Shown here: positions 1 to 6,324 of the stretch, one piece after another
Position numbering within the stretch: position 1 is the stretch's first letter
Layout: the number at the start of each line of letters is the position of its first letter
Assembly: GCA_028706415.1 (NCBI GenBank)
Contig: JAQWBK010000033.1
Coordinates: 1 to 14,839 of the forward strand
Source of the DNA: Oscillospiraceae bacterium
GTDB lineage: Bacteria > Bacillota > Clostridia > Oscillospirales > Acutalibacteraceae
Direction of reading: 5' to 3'
Length of the DNA stretch: 14,839 nucleotides
Translations under genes and position numbers: made by a program
The notes under the pieces: generated by a model
Databases searched by the model: none
What the model saw: only the letters and a program-made list of their open reading frames with translations
Told to the model about the DNA's origin: nothing

Positions 1-1078
1 GTACGGAAGGCATGAAAGAGGTTTGGATATACTGCCGTGCCGAAAGGTTGCAAGCACGAACACCCAAACTTCGAACCGGCTTTCCCTGCTGATGATTTTG
101 CACAAACAGCTCCAGTGCCTTTAAATATATGGTGGTGGAGTCGCAACCGGGCATTGGCAACCTGCCCTGGCGTTCAATCCAGGATAAATCGGTGCCGCGT
201 ATAGCAATCTGCACTGTTTCGCATTGCATGTTGTGCTGACGAAGACGCGCGGCCACACTCTCACTCAATACCATCAATGTAATTTTAATTTCATCATAGC
301 CGATTAGATCTCTGGGCAGGGTGGTACTGTTGCCTATGGATTTTATGGGTTGCTGCTCGGTGCTTTTGGCAACCGGTGATGAATCATATCCGTTGGCATA
401 AAGCCACAGAGTCTCGCCGCATTTGCCCAGCCAGCTCTTAACCGTGATTCTGTCGGTATTTGCAAGCTCGCCTATTGTACGCACACACTTGCGTTCAAGA
501 ACCTTGGTGGTAGCCCTCCCAACGAAAAGAAGGCTTGAAACCGGCATAGGCCATACAAATTCACAAAATCCGTTTAACGGAATCATGGTGGTTGCATCCG
601 GCTTTTTATAATCGCTTCCCAGTTTAGCGAAAACTTTGTTGAATGAAACCCCTGCCGAAATGGTTATGCCCAACTCCGATTTTATGCGCTTTCTTATAGC
701 ATCTGCTATATGCTTTCCGTCACCAAACAGCTTTGCGGTTCCGGTCATATCAAGCCAGCACTCATCCAGCCCGTAAGGCTCTACCCGGTCGGTATATTCG
801 GAATAGATGTTTCGGGCGAGAACGGAAAAATGCGTATATAAATCATAACGGGGTTTGATAAAAACGATATCGGGGCATAACTGCTTTGCCATCCAAAGGG
901 GCTGACCTGTTTTTACACCTAACTTTTTCGCTTCATAACTTTTTGCCAGAACAATTCCGTGTCGAAGCTCGGGATCACCCGAAACTGCTATTGGTTTGCC
1001 ACGCAGTTCGGGGTGATACAGGCGCTCCACACTGGCATAAAAATTATTACAGTCACAATGCAAGATAGTGCGCTCCAT
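1..1078 (-). CDS. dinB: DNA polymerase IV (Y-family translesion polymerase), 3' end cut by window edge
   Basis: Reading the minus strand from the ATG at 1078 gives 359 uninterrupted codons running off the left edge; the family is usually about 350-420 residues, so little is missing. Seen motifs: N-terminal HCDCNNFYASVE with metal-binding Asp9 and the aromatic steric-gate region at 13-14; GLDECWLDMT with catalytic Asp105 and Glu106; SAGVSFNKVFAKLGSDYKKPD (about 141-161) of the palm; a thumb region near 180-210; and KSIGNSTTLPRDL opening the little-finger domain. Known role of the family: error-prone, distributive synthesis past DNA lesions, usually with the sliding clamp; any clamp-binding C-terminal peptide lies outside the window. 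GGAGG sits about 8 nt before the start. A consensus promoter and an overlapping LexA box lie directly upstream, so SOS induction is inferred. Confidence 0.95.
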   Translation of the reverse strand, partial: MERTILHCDCNNFYASVERLYHPELRGKPIAVSGDPELRHGIVLAKSYEAKKLGVKTGQPLWMAKQLCPDIVFIKPRYDLYTHFSVLARNIYSEYTDRVEPYGLDECWLDMTGTAKLFGDGKHIADAIRKRIKSELGITISAGVSFNKVFAKLGSDYKKPDATTMIPLNGFCEFVWPMPVSSLLFVGRATTKVLERKCVRTIGELANTDRITVKSWLGKCGETLWLYANGYDSSPVAKSTEQQPIKSIGNSTTLPRDLIGYDEIKITLMVLSESVAARLRQHNMQCETVQIAIRGTDLSWIERQGRLPMPGCDSTTIYLKALELFVQNHQQGKPVRSLGVRACNLSARQYIQTSFMPSV

Positions 1079-1092
1079 TACATCCGCCTCCC

Positions 1093-1104
1093 GAACTAAT
1101 GTTC
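1093..1104. promoter_or_regulatory. LexA (DinR) operator of dinB
   Basis: GAACTAATGTTC is a perfect match to the Gram-positive core GAAC-N4-GTTC, within CGAAC...GTTCT. It covers the predicted transcription start just downstream of the -10 box, so bound LexA should block initiation. A second GAAC half-site at 1115-1118 forms a wider inverted repeat with GTTC at 1101-1104, but its spacing is not that of an operator. Confidence 0.8.
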
Positions 1105-1108
1105 TTAT

Positions 1109-1137
1109 ATTATAGAACAATTATTATTATTATACAA
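1109..1137 (-). promoter_or_regulatory. dinB promoter (sigma-A type)
   Basis: On the minus strand TTGTAT (1132-1137) and a perfect TATAAT (1109-1114) are separated by 17 nt. The predicted transcription start is near 1102, about 24 nt before the dinB ATG. It overlaps the LexA box at 1093-1104. Confidence 0.8.
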
Positions 1138-1171
1138 TGGAAATATGATGTAATATTTTCGTTTTTTAATA

Positions 1172-1201
1172 AATGCTCTTGAATACACTGGCGGGAGCAT
1201 T
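1172..1201 (-). repeat. 30-nt hairpin repeat, copy 1
   Basis: The minus strand is 28/30 identical to 6251-6280. Outer arms AATGCTC and GAGCATT (7 bp) enclose a 16-nt loop CCGCCAGTGTATTCAA. It lies between the glycosyltransferase terminator and the dinB promoter. It has no U-tract after it, so it is not a simple terminator. The strand is given in the orientation that matches transcription of the flanking genes. Confidence 0.75.
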
Positions 1202-1217
1202 ATTTAATAATATAATA

Positions 1218-1262
1218 AAAACGCTCCTAATACTCGGAATAATCCGAAATTGGGAGCGTTTT
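1218..1262 (-). terminator. Rho-independent terminator of the glycosyltransferase gene
   Basis: A perfect 10-bp stem pairs AAAACGCTCC (1218-1227) with GGAGCGTTTT (1253-1262), with an inner TCGGA/TCCGA stem at 1234-1238 and 1243-1247. Read on the minus strand it begins 15 nt after the stop codon and ends in GGAGCGTTTTTATTAT, a good U-rich tail. The symmetry would also let it work in the other direction. Confidence 0.85.
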
Positions 1263-1277
1263 ATTAATCGATTAGCA

Positions 1278-2474
1278 TTATACCCAACGAGCTTTAGCGT
1301 TGTAAGGAAGATTTTTCGGATTGGTTTCCAGAATTTCCAAATATCTTTTATAAGCACTGTCAACAGCGGTATCCCAGGAAAGATAAACATGTTTTCCGGC
1401 ATTTTCGCCCACTTGCCGAATACCCTGCCTGCTTTGACATGCATTAATCAATACTTGGGCACAGGAATCGGCATTTTCTTCGGCGAGATAGCCTGAAAAA
1501 TTATGCTGTACCCCCTCGGCAGCACAGCTATCTCTGATAAGCAGGGTGGGGCAGCTACAGGCTGCCGCCTCCTTCACAACAATACCGGAGGTGTCGTATG
1601 TTGAGGGGAACAAGAACATATCCGAAAGGCTGTAAAATACGCGAAGATATTCTCGGTCGTAAATAGGGCCGGTGAATATTGTTTGATCAGATAGCCCGAT
1701 TTCTTGAGCATATTCGCGAATTTTTGGAGCATCAAATCCATCGCCTATCATAAACACTCTAAAAGGGACCCCTTTCGATTTTGCAATTTTGAGGGTGTCC
1801 AGAATAAGGCGGATATTTTTATACCACATCATCCGACCCACAAATAAAAACACGAACTCATCATCACGAATATTGTATTTTTCACGCAGCGCATCCACCT
1901 TGGTGGTTTCGGATTTGCCAAAAGCAAAATCGGTGCCGTTTTCCATAACGCGGTATCCGCCCCGATAACCGATGTTTCGGAGTGTCTTACCGCACCCTTC
2001 GGTAACAACCCAAATTTCATCCGCATTGTTGATGTTTTCAAGCACAAATCTCATTGCAATTTTGCGAAATCCCGAAAGGCGGATGCGCTTTGCAATATCT
2101 ATATCAAATTTTGTGTGATAGGTCAGCACAACCGGAACTCGAGGAAGGCGATTTATATTTTGAACCAATACAGAGGATGCAAAAGGGGCATGAACATGCA
2201 TAATATTGAAATGCTTATGACGCAGGCGTATCAAGGTTTCAATATTAAACGGATTACCGGCACGATAGCCTATCTTTTTGTCAAGGGGTATGGATTGATA
2301 ACGAAACACTTCGAAAGGATAGTTGTCTTCAACTCCTTTATATCCTGGGGTTACAACAGTCACATCACAATGCTTTTCATGAAGAATACCGGCATAGTTT
2401 TTAACAGCCTGGGCTACGCCGTCTATTGTCGGCGGAAACGAGTCATTAAACTGACCGACTTTAAGTCTGCTCAT
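1278..2474 (-). CDS. Family 4 glycosyltransferase (GT-B fold)
   Basis: 398 residues, the usual size for GT4 enzymes. The N-terminal acceptor-side motif FNDSFPPTIDGVA (9-21) resembles glycosyltransferases acting on diacylglycerol or cell-surface lipids, followed by HVHAPF and TYHTKFD. The C-terminal nucleotide-sugar half shows FLFVGRMMWYKN, FMIGDGFDAPKIRE, and PSTYDTSGIVVKEAAA. That last block is the EX7E position, but its first Glu is Asp (D294...E302). No signal peptide or clear membrane span is seen, so a cytosolic, membrane-associated enzyme is likely. It is a single-gene unit with its own promoter and terminator. The ATG at 2474 has only a loosely spaced GGAAAGG about 14 nt upstream. Donor, acceptor and product cannot be told from sequence; glycolipid or cell-envelope glycan synthesis is an inference. 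Confidence 0.88.
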   Translation of the reverse strand: MSRLKVGQFNDSFPPTIDGVAQAVKNYAGILHEKHCDVTVVTPGYKGVEDNYPFEVFRYQSIPLDKKIGYRAGNPFNIETLIRLRHKHFNIMHVHAPFASSVLVQNINRLPRVPVVLTYHTKFDIDIAKRIRLSGFRKIAMRFVLENINNADEIWVVTEGCGKTLRNIGYRGGYRVMENGTDFAFGKSETTKVDALREKYNIRDDEFVFLFVGRMMWYKNIRLILDTLKIAKSKGVPFRVFMIGDGFDAPKIREYAQEIGLSDQTIFTGPIYDREYLRVFYSLSDMFLFPSTYDTSGIVVKEAAACSCPTLLIRDSCAAEGVQHNFSGYLAEENADSCAQVLINACQSRQGIRQVGENAGKHVYLSWDTAVDSAYKRYLEILETNPKNLPYNAKARWV

Positions 2475-2510
2475 TGTAAACGACCATTCCTTTCCAATGA
2501 ATTCAAATAC

Positions 2511-2539
2511 ATTTTACAACAAATAAGGGTACCTTTCAA
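2511..2539 (-). promoter_or_regulatory. Promoter of the glycosyltransferase gene
   Basis: Minus strand: TTGAAA (2534-2539), 17-nt spacer, TAAAAT (2511-2516). It lies 37 nt upstream of the ATG at 2474 and is divergent from the hprK promoter. Confidence 0.65.
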
Positions 2540-2570
2540 GCCACATAAGCAAAGCATTTCAAAATAGTTA

Positions 2571-2599
2571 TTTAAAAATGTGCTATAATCCGTTATAAT
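2571..2599 (+). promoter_or_regulatory. Promoter region of the hprK operon (two overlapping -10 boxes)
   Basis: Two TATAAT hexamers lie 10 nt apart (2584-2589 and 2594-2599). The first is an extended -10 (TGCTATAAT, from 2581). The second pairs with a weak TTTAAA (2571-2576) at 17-nt spacing. Either would give a leader of roughly 60-75 nt before hprK. Which one is used cannot be decided by eye. Confidence 0.6.
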
Positions 2600-2624
2600 G
2601 AAGAGGAAAGGTGTATTTTATTTT

Positions 2625-2643
2625 CCGGCGGCCTTAATGCCGG
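2625..2643 (+). other. Small GC-rich hairpin in the hprK leader
   Basis: CCGGC (2625-2629) can pair with GCCGG (2639-2643) around a 9-nt loop in an otherwise AT-rich leader, ending 9 nt before the GAGGG ribosome binding site (2653-2657). No U-tract follows. A role in mRNA stability or translation is possible but unproven. Confidence 0.35.
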
Positions 2644-2664
2644 CAGAAAGACGAGGGATATAAT

Positions 2665-3654
2665 ATGACGAAAAGCTTTACGGTTTCGCTTCAGGAAATT
2701 ATTCAAGAAACCGTTCTGGAAACGATATATATGCCGGCTAAACCCGATGAAATTCTTATTTCAAGCGGAGATTTAAACAGGCCGGGGCTGCAGTTCAGCG
2801 GTTACTTTGATTATTTCGACAGCGCTCGTATCCAGATGTTGGGCAAGAGTGAGGTAGGCTTTCTTGAGGATTTGGAGCCGAAAATGCGTCGTACTCGTAT
2901 TGACGAATTTGTATCCCACCGCCCACCTGCGGTAATACTCTGCAGGGATCTTGAGGTTTTGCCCGAACTTTTGGAATGTTGCCAAAAATTTAATGTTCCT
3001 CTGCTGCGTTCACCCGAACCTACATCAAGCTTTATGGCCAGCCTTATTGCCTATCTTAATGTTCAGCTTGCCCCCAGAATAACCCGACACGGTGTTTTTG
3101 TCGAGGTATACGGCGAGGGAATACTTCTTATCGGCGACAGCGGTGTTGGAAAAAGTGAAACGGCAATAGAGCTTATAAAGCGCGGACATCGGCTTATAGC
3201 AGACGATGCGGTGGAAATACGCAAGGTATCCTCCAAAACACTTGTCGGCTCAGCCCCCGCCAACATTCGCCATTTCATTGAGCTGCGCGGCATCGGCATT
3301 GTCAATGCCCGCCGGATTTTCGGAATGGGCTCGGTAAAGATTACAGAAAAGATTGACATGGCAATTCAGCTGGAGCAGTGGGTGGACAGCAAGGTCTATG
3401 ACCGTATGGGGCTGGATAATGAATTTACCGAAATATTAAATATACGGGTTCCGTTGGTCACAATTCCGGTTAAACCCGGCCGTAACCTCGCCATTATTAT
3501 TGAGGTGGCGGCAATGAATAACCGTCAGAAGAAAATGGGATATAATGCTGCACAGGAGCTTATGAACAATCTCGGAATTGTGGATGATTCACCCGCATCT
3601 ACCAAGGTTCAAATTAGCGGTTTAGGATATAGAAAGGGCGAATATTTTGAGTGA
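2665..3654 (+). CDS. hprK: HPr kinase/phosphorylase
   Basis: 329 residues, close to the usual 310-330. The N-terminal half is the regulatory domain. The C-terminal half is the catalytic domain with P-loop GDSGVGKS (157-164), then RLIADDAVEI, and the family signature LRGIGIVNARRIFG, followed by the conserved RVPLVTIPVKPGRN segment. Known function: ATP- or PPi-dependent phosphorylation of Ser46 of HPr (and Crh) and the reverse phosphorolysis, so that carbon catabolite repression follows fructose-1,6-bisphosphate, ATP and phosphate levels; cytosolic hexamer. The ATG is preceded by GAGGG at 7-nt spacing. It heads a long same-strand run, and its last 8 nt overlap the next gene. pfkA, which makes its activating metabolite, lies downstream in the same run. 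Confidence 0.96.
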   Translation: MTKSFTVSLQEIIQETVLETIYMPAKPDEILISSGDLNRPGLQFSGYFDYFDSARIQMLGKSEVGFLEDLEPKMRRTRIDEFVSHRPPAVILCRDLEVLPELLECCQKFNVPLLRSPEPTSSFMASLIAYLNVQLAPRITRHGVFVEVYGEGILLIGDSGVGKSETAIELIKRGHRLIADDAVEIRKVSSKTLVGSAPANIRHFIELRGIGIVNARRIFGMGSVKITEKIDMAIQLEQWVDSKVYDRMGLDNEFTEILNIRVPLVTIPVKPGRNLAIIIEVAAMNNRQKKMGYNAAQELMNNLGIVDDSPASTKVQISGLGYRKGEYFE

Positions 3655-4372
3655 TTACAATATAGTGGCAGATTTGCATTGTCATACAATTGCCTGCACA
3701 CACGCATACAGTACCATAACCGAACTGGCAAATGCGGCAGCCGGATTGGGGCTTGCTGCCTTGGGTTATACCGAACACGGAATAGCCATGGTCGGCGCAC
3801 CCCAACTTTGGCATTTTACCAATCTTAAAGATTTGCCGGATTACATCTCGGGTGTCCGTGTTCTTCGGGGGGCTGAAGTAAATGTTATTGGATTTGATGG
3901 GCAGCTTGACATGGAAAATGAAACACTGGAAGATTTAGAGGTTGTGATTGCATCCATGCATGGCGGATTAATGCCTAAGGGTAATGTCGAACAATGCACG
4001 GCTGCTTGGCTTGCTGTGTCCGAAAATCCAAATATAGATATAATTGGGCATTCAGGTTCTCCTGAATATGCATACGATTATGAGGCCGTTCTGCCTGCTA
4101 TGGCAAAAAGCGGCAAAGCAATCGAGCTTAATGAGCACAGCTTTGAGGTGCGCAAAAGTTCAATCGATAACTGCAGGCGAATTGCCCTGCTTTGTAAGCA
4201 GTATAAAGTTCCGATCGTAGTAAATTCGGATTCGCACCATCACGCTTCGGTTGGTTTCTTCCCGAATTGTATACAAATGCTGAGTGAGCTGGATTTCCCC
4301 CCAGAGCTTATTATTAACTCAAGTGTGCAAAACATGAATTTGTTTTTCTCTAAAAAGGGAATAAGGTTATAA
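3647..4372 (+). CDS. PHP-domain phosphoesterase, YcdX-like
   Basis: 241 residues covering one complete PHP domain (TIM-like barrel, trinuclear metal site). Visible metal-ligand motifs: DLHCHT (His11, His13), YTEHG (Glu43, His44), GAEVNV (Glu77), ASMHGG (His104), IGHSG (His135) and NSDSHH (Asp195, His197). All positions appear intact, so an active hydrolase is expected. The size and motifs resemble YcdX-type phosphatases rather than histidinol phosphatase or the PHP domain of PolX. Substrate is unknown. The start is TTG at 3647, overlapping the end of hprK by 8 nt, with AAAGGGCG about 7 nt upstream. This implies translational coupling to hprK. The GTG at 3651 is in the wrong frame. No signal peptide is seen; cytosolic. 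Confidence 0.88.
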   Translation: MSDYNIVADLHCHTIACTHAYSTITELANAAAGLGLAALGYTEHGIAMVGAPQLWHFTNLKDLPDYISGVRVLRGAEVNVIGFDGQLDMENETLEDLEVVIASMHGGLMPKGNVEQCTAAWLAVSENPNIDIIGHSGSPEYAYDYEAVLPAMAKSGKAIELNEHSFEVRKSSIDNCRRIALLCKQYKVPIVVNSDSHHHASVGFFPNCIQMLSELDFPPELIINSSVQNMNLFFSKKGIRL

Positions 4373-4447
4373 TTTAAGATTATTCGGTCTATTTTTCGTT
4401 TATTTACGGTATACTGAAAGTGATTATTATATTTTGGAGGGGTAAGA

Positions 4448-5356
4448 TTGCAGCTTGATAAACCGGCGGATATCTGTCTGTCAATCGGTTGTCAAATACA
4501 AAAAAACGCTCCCATGTCGGAGCATACCTCTTTTCGTATAGGAGGGCCTGCAGACCTGTTGGTTACGGTTCCGGATGCAGCAAAAATGGGTCAGGTAAAA
4601 TCCATATTCGACAAAGAGGAAATTCCGGTGCTTATTTTGGGAAACGGTACTAATATGCTGGTAAGCGACAAAGGAATAGAAGGCGTGGTAATCAAGGCGG
4701 ACGCACAGCGTATCCAGCCCGAGCTCAGAGATGGCCTGGTCTTTTGCCAAGGGGGCGTCCCCCTTAAAAAGCTTTGCCGGTTCGCAAGGGATAACGGCAT
4801 GTCAGGTCTTGAATTTGCTTATGGCATACCCGGGACTGTGGGTGGAGCGGTATATATGAATGCCGGTGCTTTTAACGGCCAAATGTCGGATGTTCTTTTT
4901 TGGGCAGAGGCATATTTTGATGACAGTGGGATTGTTCGTGTTGAACAGGATAAATTAAATCTTGGATATCGCCACAGTGTGTTTATGGAAAAGAGGGGGG
5001 TAGTCACCGGAGCGGCCTTTCTCCTAAAGCCCGACATTCCCGAGAAAATCGATTTACGAATGGAAGAATTTATGCGCCGTCGCCGAGAAAAGCAACCTCT
5101 GGAATATCCCAGTGCAGGCAGCTTTTTCAAACGCCCCAAAGGCTTTTTCGCCGGAGCTTTGATAGAAAGCAGCGGGCTTAAAGGCAAAACCGTGGGGGGG
5201 GCGCAAGTGAGTGAAAAACACGCCGGTTTCATAATTAACACAGGTGGTGCAACCTGCAATGATGTGCAACGGCTTGCTGATGCACTGATAAAATGCGTTA
5301 TGCGTGACCACCAGGTCATGCTACAGCCCGAAGTGTGTTTTATTGGCAGGGAATAA
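4448..5356 (+). CDS. murB: UDP-N-acetylenolpyruvoylglucosamine reductase
   Basis: 302 residues, matching type II MurB enzymes. It performs the NADPH-dependent, FAD-bound reduction of UDP-GlcNAc-enolpyruvate to UDP-MurNAc in the cytosolic stage of peptidoglycan synthesis. FAD-domain motifs: HTSFRIGGPADLLV (25-38), LGNGTNMLVSDKG, and FAYGIPGTVGGAVYMNAGAF with Pro128 in the PGTVGG core. The substrate domain shows YRHSVF, then EYPSAGSFFKRP with catalytic Ser225, and near the C-terminus LQPEVCF with the conserved acid Glu295. The start is TTG at 4448, chosen because GGAGGGG lies 7-8 nt upstream and the N-terminus fits the family. A 75-nt AT-rich gap precedes it; no convincing promoter was found there. 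Confidence 0.95.
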   Translation: MQLDKPADICLSIGCQIQKNAPMSEHTSFRIGGPADLLVTVPDAAKMGQVKSIFDKEEIPVLILGNGTNMLVSDKGIEGVVIKADAQRIQPELRDGLVFCQGGVPLKKLCRFARDNGMSGLEFAYGIPGTVGGAVYMNAGAFNGQMSDVLFWAEAYFDDSGIVRVEQDKLNLGYRHSVFMEKRGVVTGAAFLLKPDIPEKIDLRMEEFMRRRREKQPLEYPSAGSFFKRPKGFFAGALIESSGLKGKTVGGAQVSEKHAGFIINTGGATCNDVQRLADALIKCVMRDHQVMLQPEVCFIGRE

Positions 5357-5387
5357 AAGTTGCTCATAAAAAGGAAGTAGGAAAAAA

Positions 5388-6248
5388 GTGGAATTTATTA
5401 TTGTAACCGGCTTGTCCGGAGCGGGGAAATCCCGGGTTGTGACCGCACTTGAGGATATTGGCTACTACTGCGTGGATAATATGCCGCCCAAGTTGTTGCC
5501 GAAATTTGCCGAGCTTTGCATTCAGTCGGAGGAGAATCTGTCTCGCGTTGCAATGGTGGTGGATGTGCGCGGCGGACAGAAGTTTGGCGATTTGTTTGAT
5601 TCGCTTGCGGCACTGCGGCAGATGGGCAGCAACTATAAAATATTATTTTTAGACTGTGATGATCAGGTGCTTGCACGAAGATATAAAGAAACGCGGCGGC
5701 AGCACCCCCTTACTTCTATCGGATTAAATACGGTTCAGGATGCAATAGCTGCCGAGAGAGAATTACTTAAAGCACTATTTGACCGTGCGGATTACCTGAT
5801 AAACACAACATTCCTGTCTCCCGCCCAGCTCAAGGAGAGGGTTACCAAGCTTTTCCTGGGCGGTTCGGCACAGGCGATGGCGGTTCAGTGTCTTTCATTT
5901 GGCTTCAAATACGGTTATCCGTCCGAGGCTGATCTTGTTTTTGATGTGCGCTGCTTTCCAAATCCCTTTTATGAGCCCGAGCTTAAAAATAAAACCGGGC
6001 TGGACAAGGATGTGCGGGATTATGTCACTCAAGGCGATGAGGTAAAGGGTTTTGAAGAGCGTCTGTATAGCTTGATGGATTATATGCTCCCATTATATCA
6101 AAATGAGGGAAAGAGCCAGCTTGTTATTGCCATTGGGTGTACCGGAGGCAAGCATCGCTCGGTTACGCTCGCAGAGACCCTTACACAGCATATAGCCCAG
6201 CTGGGATATCGTGTTACGGCCAACCATCGTGATATAGGTAAGCTTTAA
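5388..6248 (+). CDS. rapZ: RNase adapter / nucleotide-binding protein RapZ (YvcJ)
   Basis: 286 residues, the normal family length. The N-terminal P-loop GLSGAGKS is at 8-15; a Walker-B-like KILFLDCDD follows, then the family motifs RYKETRRQHPL and LINTTFLSPAQL. The C-terminal domain has FGFKYGYPSEADLVFDVRCF, NPFYEPELKNKTGLD and the highly conserved IGCTGGKHRSV (Gly250-Ser258). In E. coli RapZ binds small RNAs controlling GlmS and so amino-sugar supply; the Firmicute homologue YvcJ hydrolyses GTP/ATP, with a less clear role. The start is GTG at 5388 after AAGGAAGTAGG, 31 nt past murB, so co-transcription is likely. Proximity to murB fits a link to amino-sugar and wall precursor flux (inference). 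yvcK, which usually follows, is absent. Confidence 0.94.
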   Translation: MEFIIVTGLSGAGKSRVVTALEDIGYYCVDNMPPKLLPKFAELCIQSEENLSRVAMVVDVRGGQKFGDLFDSLAALRQMGSNYKILFLDCDDQVLARRYKETRRQHPLTSIGLNTVQDAIAAERELLKALFDRADYLINTTFLSPAQLKERVTKLFLGGSAQAMAVQCLSFGFKYGYPSEADLVFDVRCFPNPFYEPELKNKTGLDKDVRDYVTQGDEVKGFEERLYSLMDYMLPLYQNEGKSQLVIAIGCTGGKHRSVTLAETLTQHIAQLGYRVTANHRDIGKL

Positions 6249-6250
6249 AT

Positions 6251-6280
6251 AATGCTCCCGCCAGAGTATTCAAGAGCGTT
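6251..6280 (+). repeat. 30-nt hairpin repeat, copy 2
   Basis: 28/30 identical to the reverse complement of 1172-1201. The arms are AATGCTC and GAGCGTT; the one arm change turns a U-A pair into a U-G wobble in the sense RNA, so the 7-bp stem survives. The loop differs at one base (CCGCCAGAGTATTCAA). It starts 2 nt after the rapZ stop and is followed by TTTAGG, not a U-tract. Confidence 0.75.
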
Positions 6281-6324
6281 TAGGTGACCTTTATATAAAA
6301 AGCAGTGTAATGAGGAGGATTACG

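Noticed and set aside
1115..1118. Second LexA half-site forming GTTC-N10-GAAC with 1101-1104
   Set aside because: The orientation and spacing do not match the LexA operator GAAC-N4-GTTC.
1121..1133. Short TTA/ATT repeat tract in the dinB promoter spacer
   Set aside because: About four units in an AT-rich spacer; too short to call a functional microsatellite, although length change would alter promoter spacing.
1173..1496. 107-codon plus-strand open frame over the repeat, terminator and 3' end of the glycosyltransferase gene
   Set aside because: Its first part is made of the hairpin repeat and terminator, and the rest is antisense to a conserved gene. No family features.
2115..2567. 150-codon plus-strand open frame antisense to the glycosyltransferase
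   Set aside because: It lies mostly over the well-supported GT4 gene and across its promoter, has no recognisable domain and no good ribosome binding site.
4373..4447. Possible promoter before murB (TATACT and TTATAT boxes)
   Set aside because: No matching -35 at suitable spacing; AT-rich composition explains the hexamers.
4819..5367. 182-codon minus-strand open frame over murB
   Set aside because: Shadow of the MurB coding frame; Ser/Pro/Thr-rich composition typical of antisense translation.
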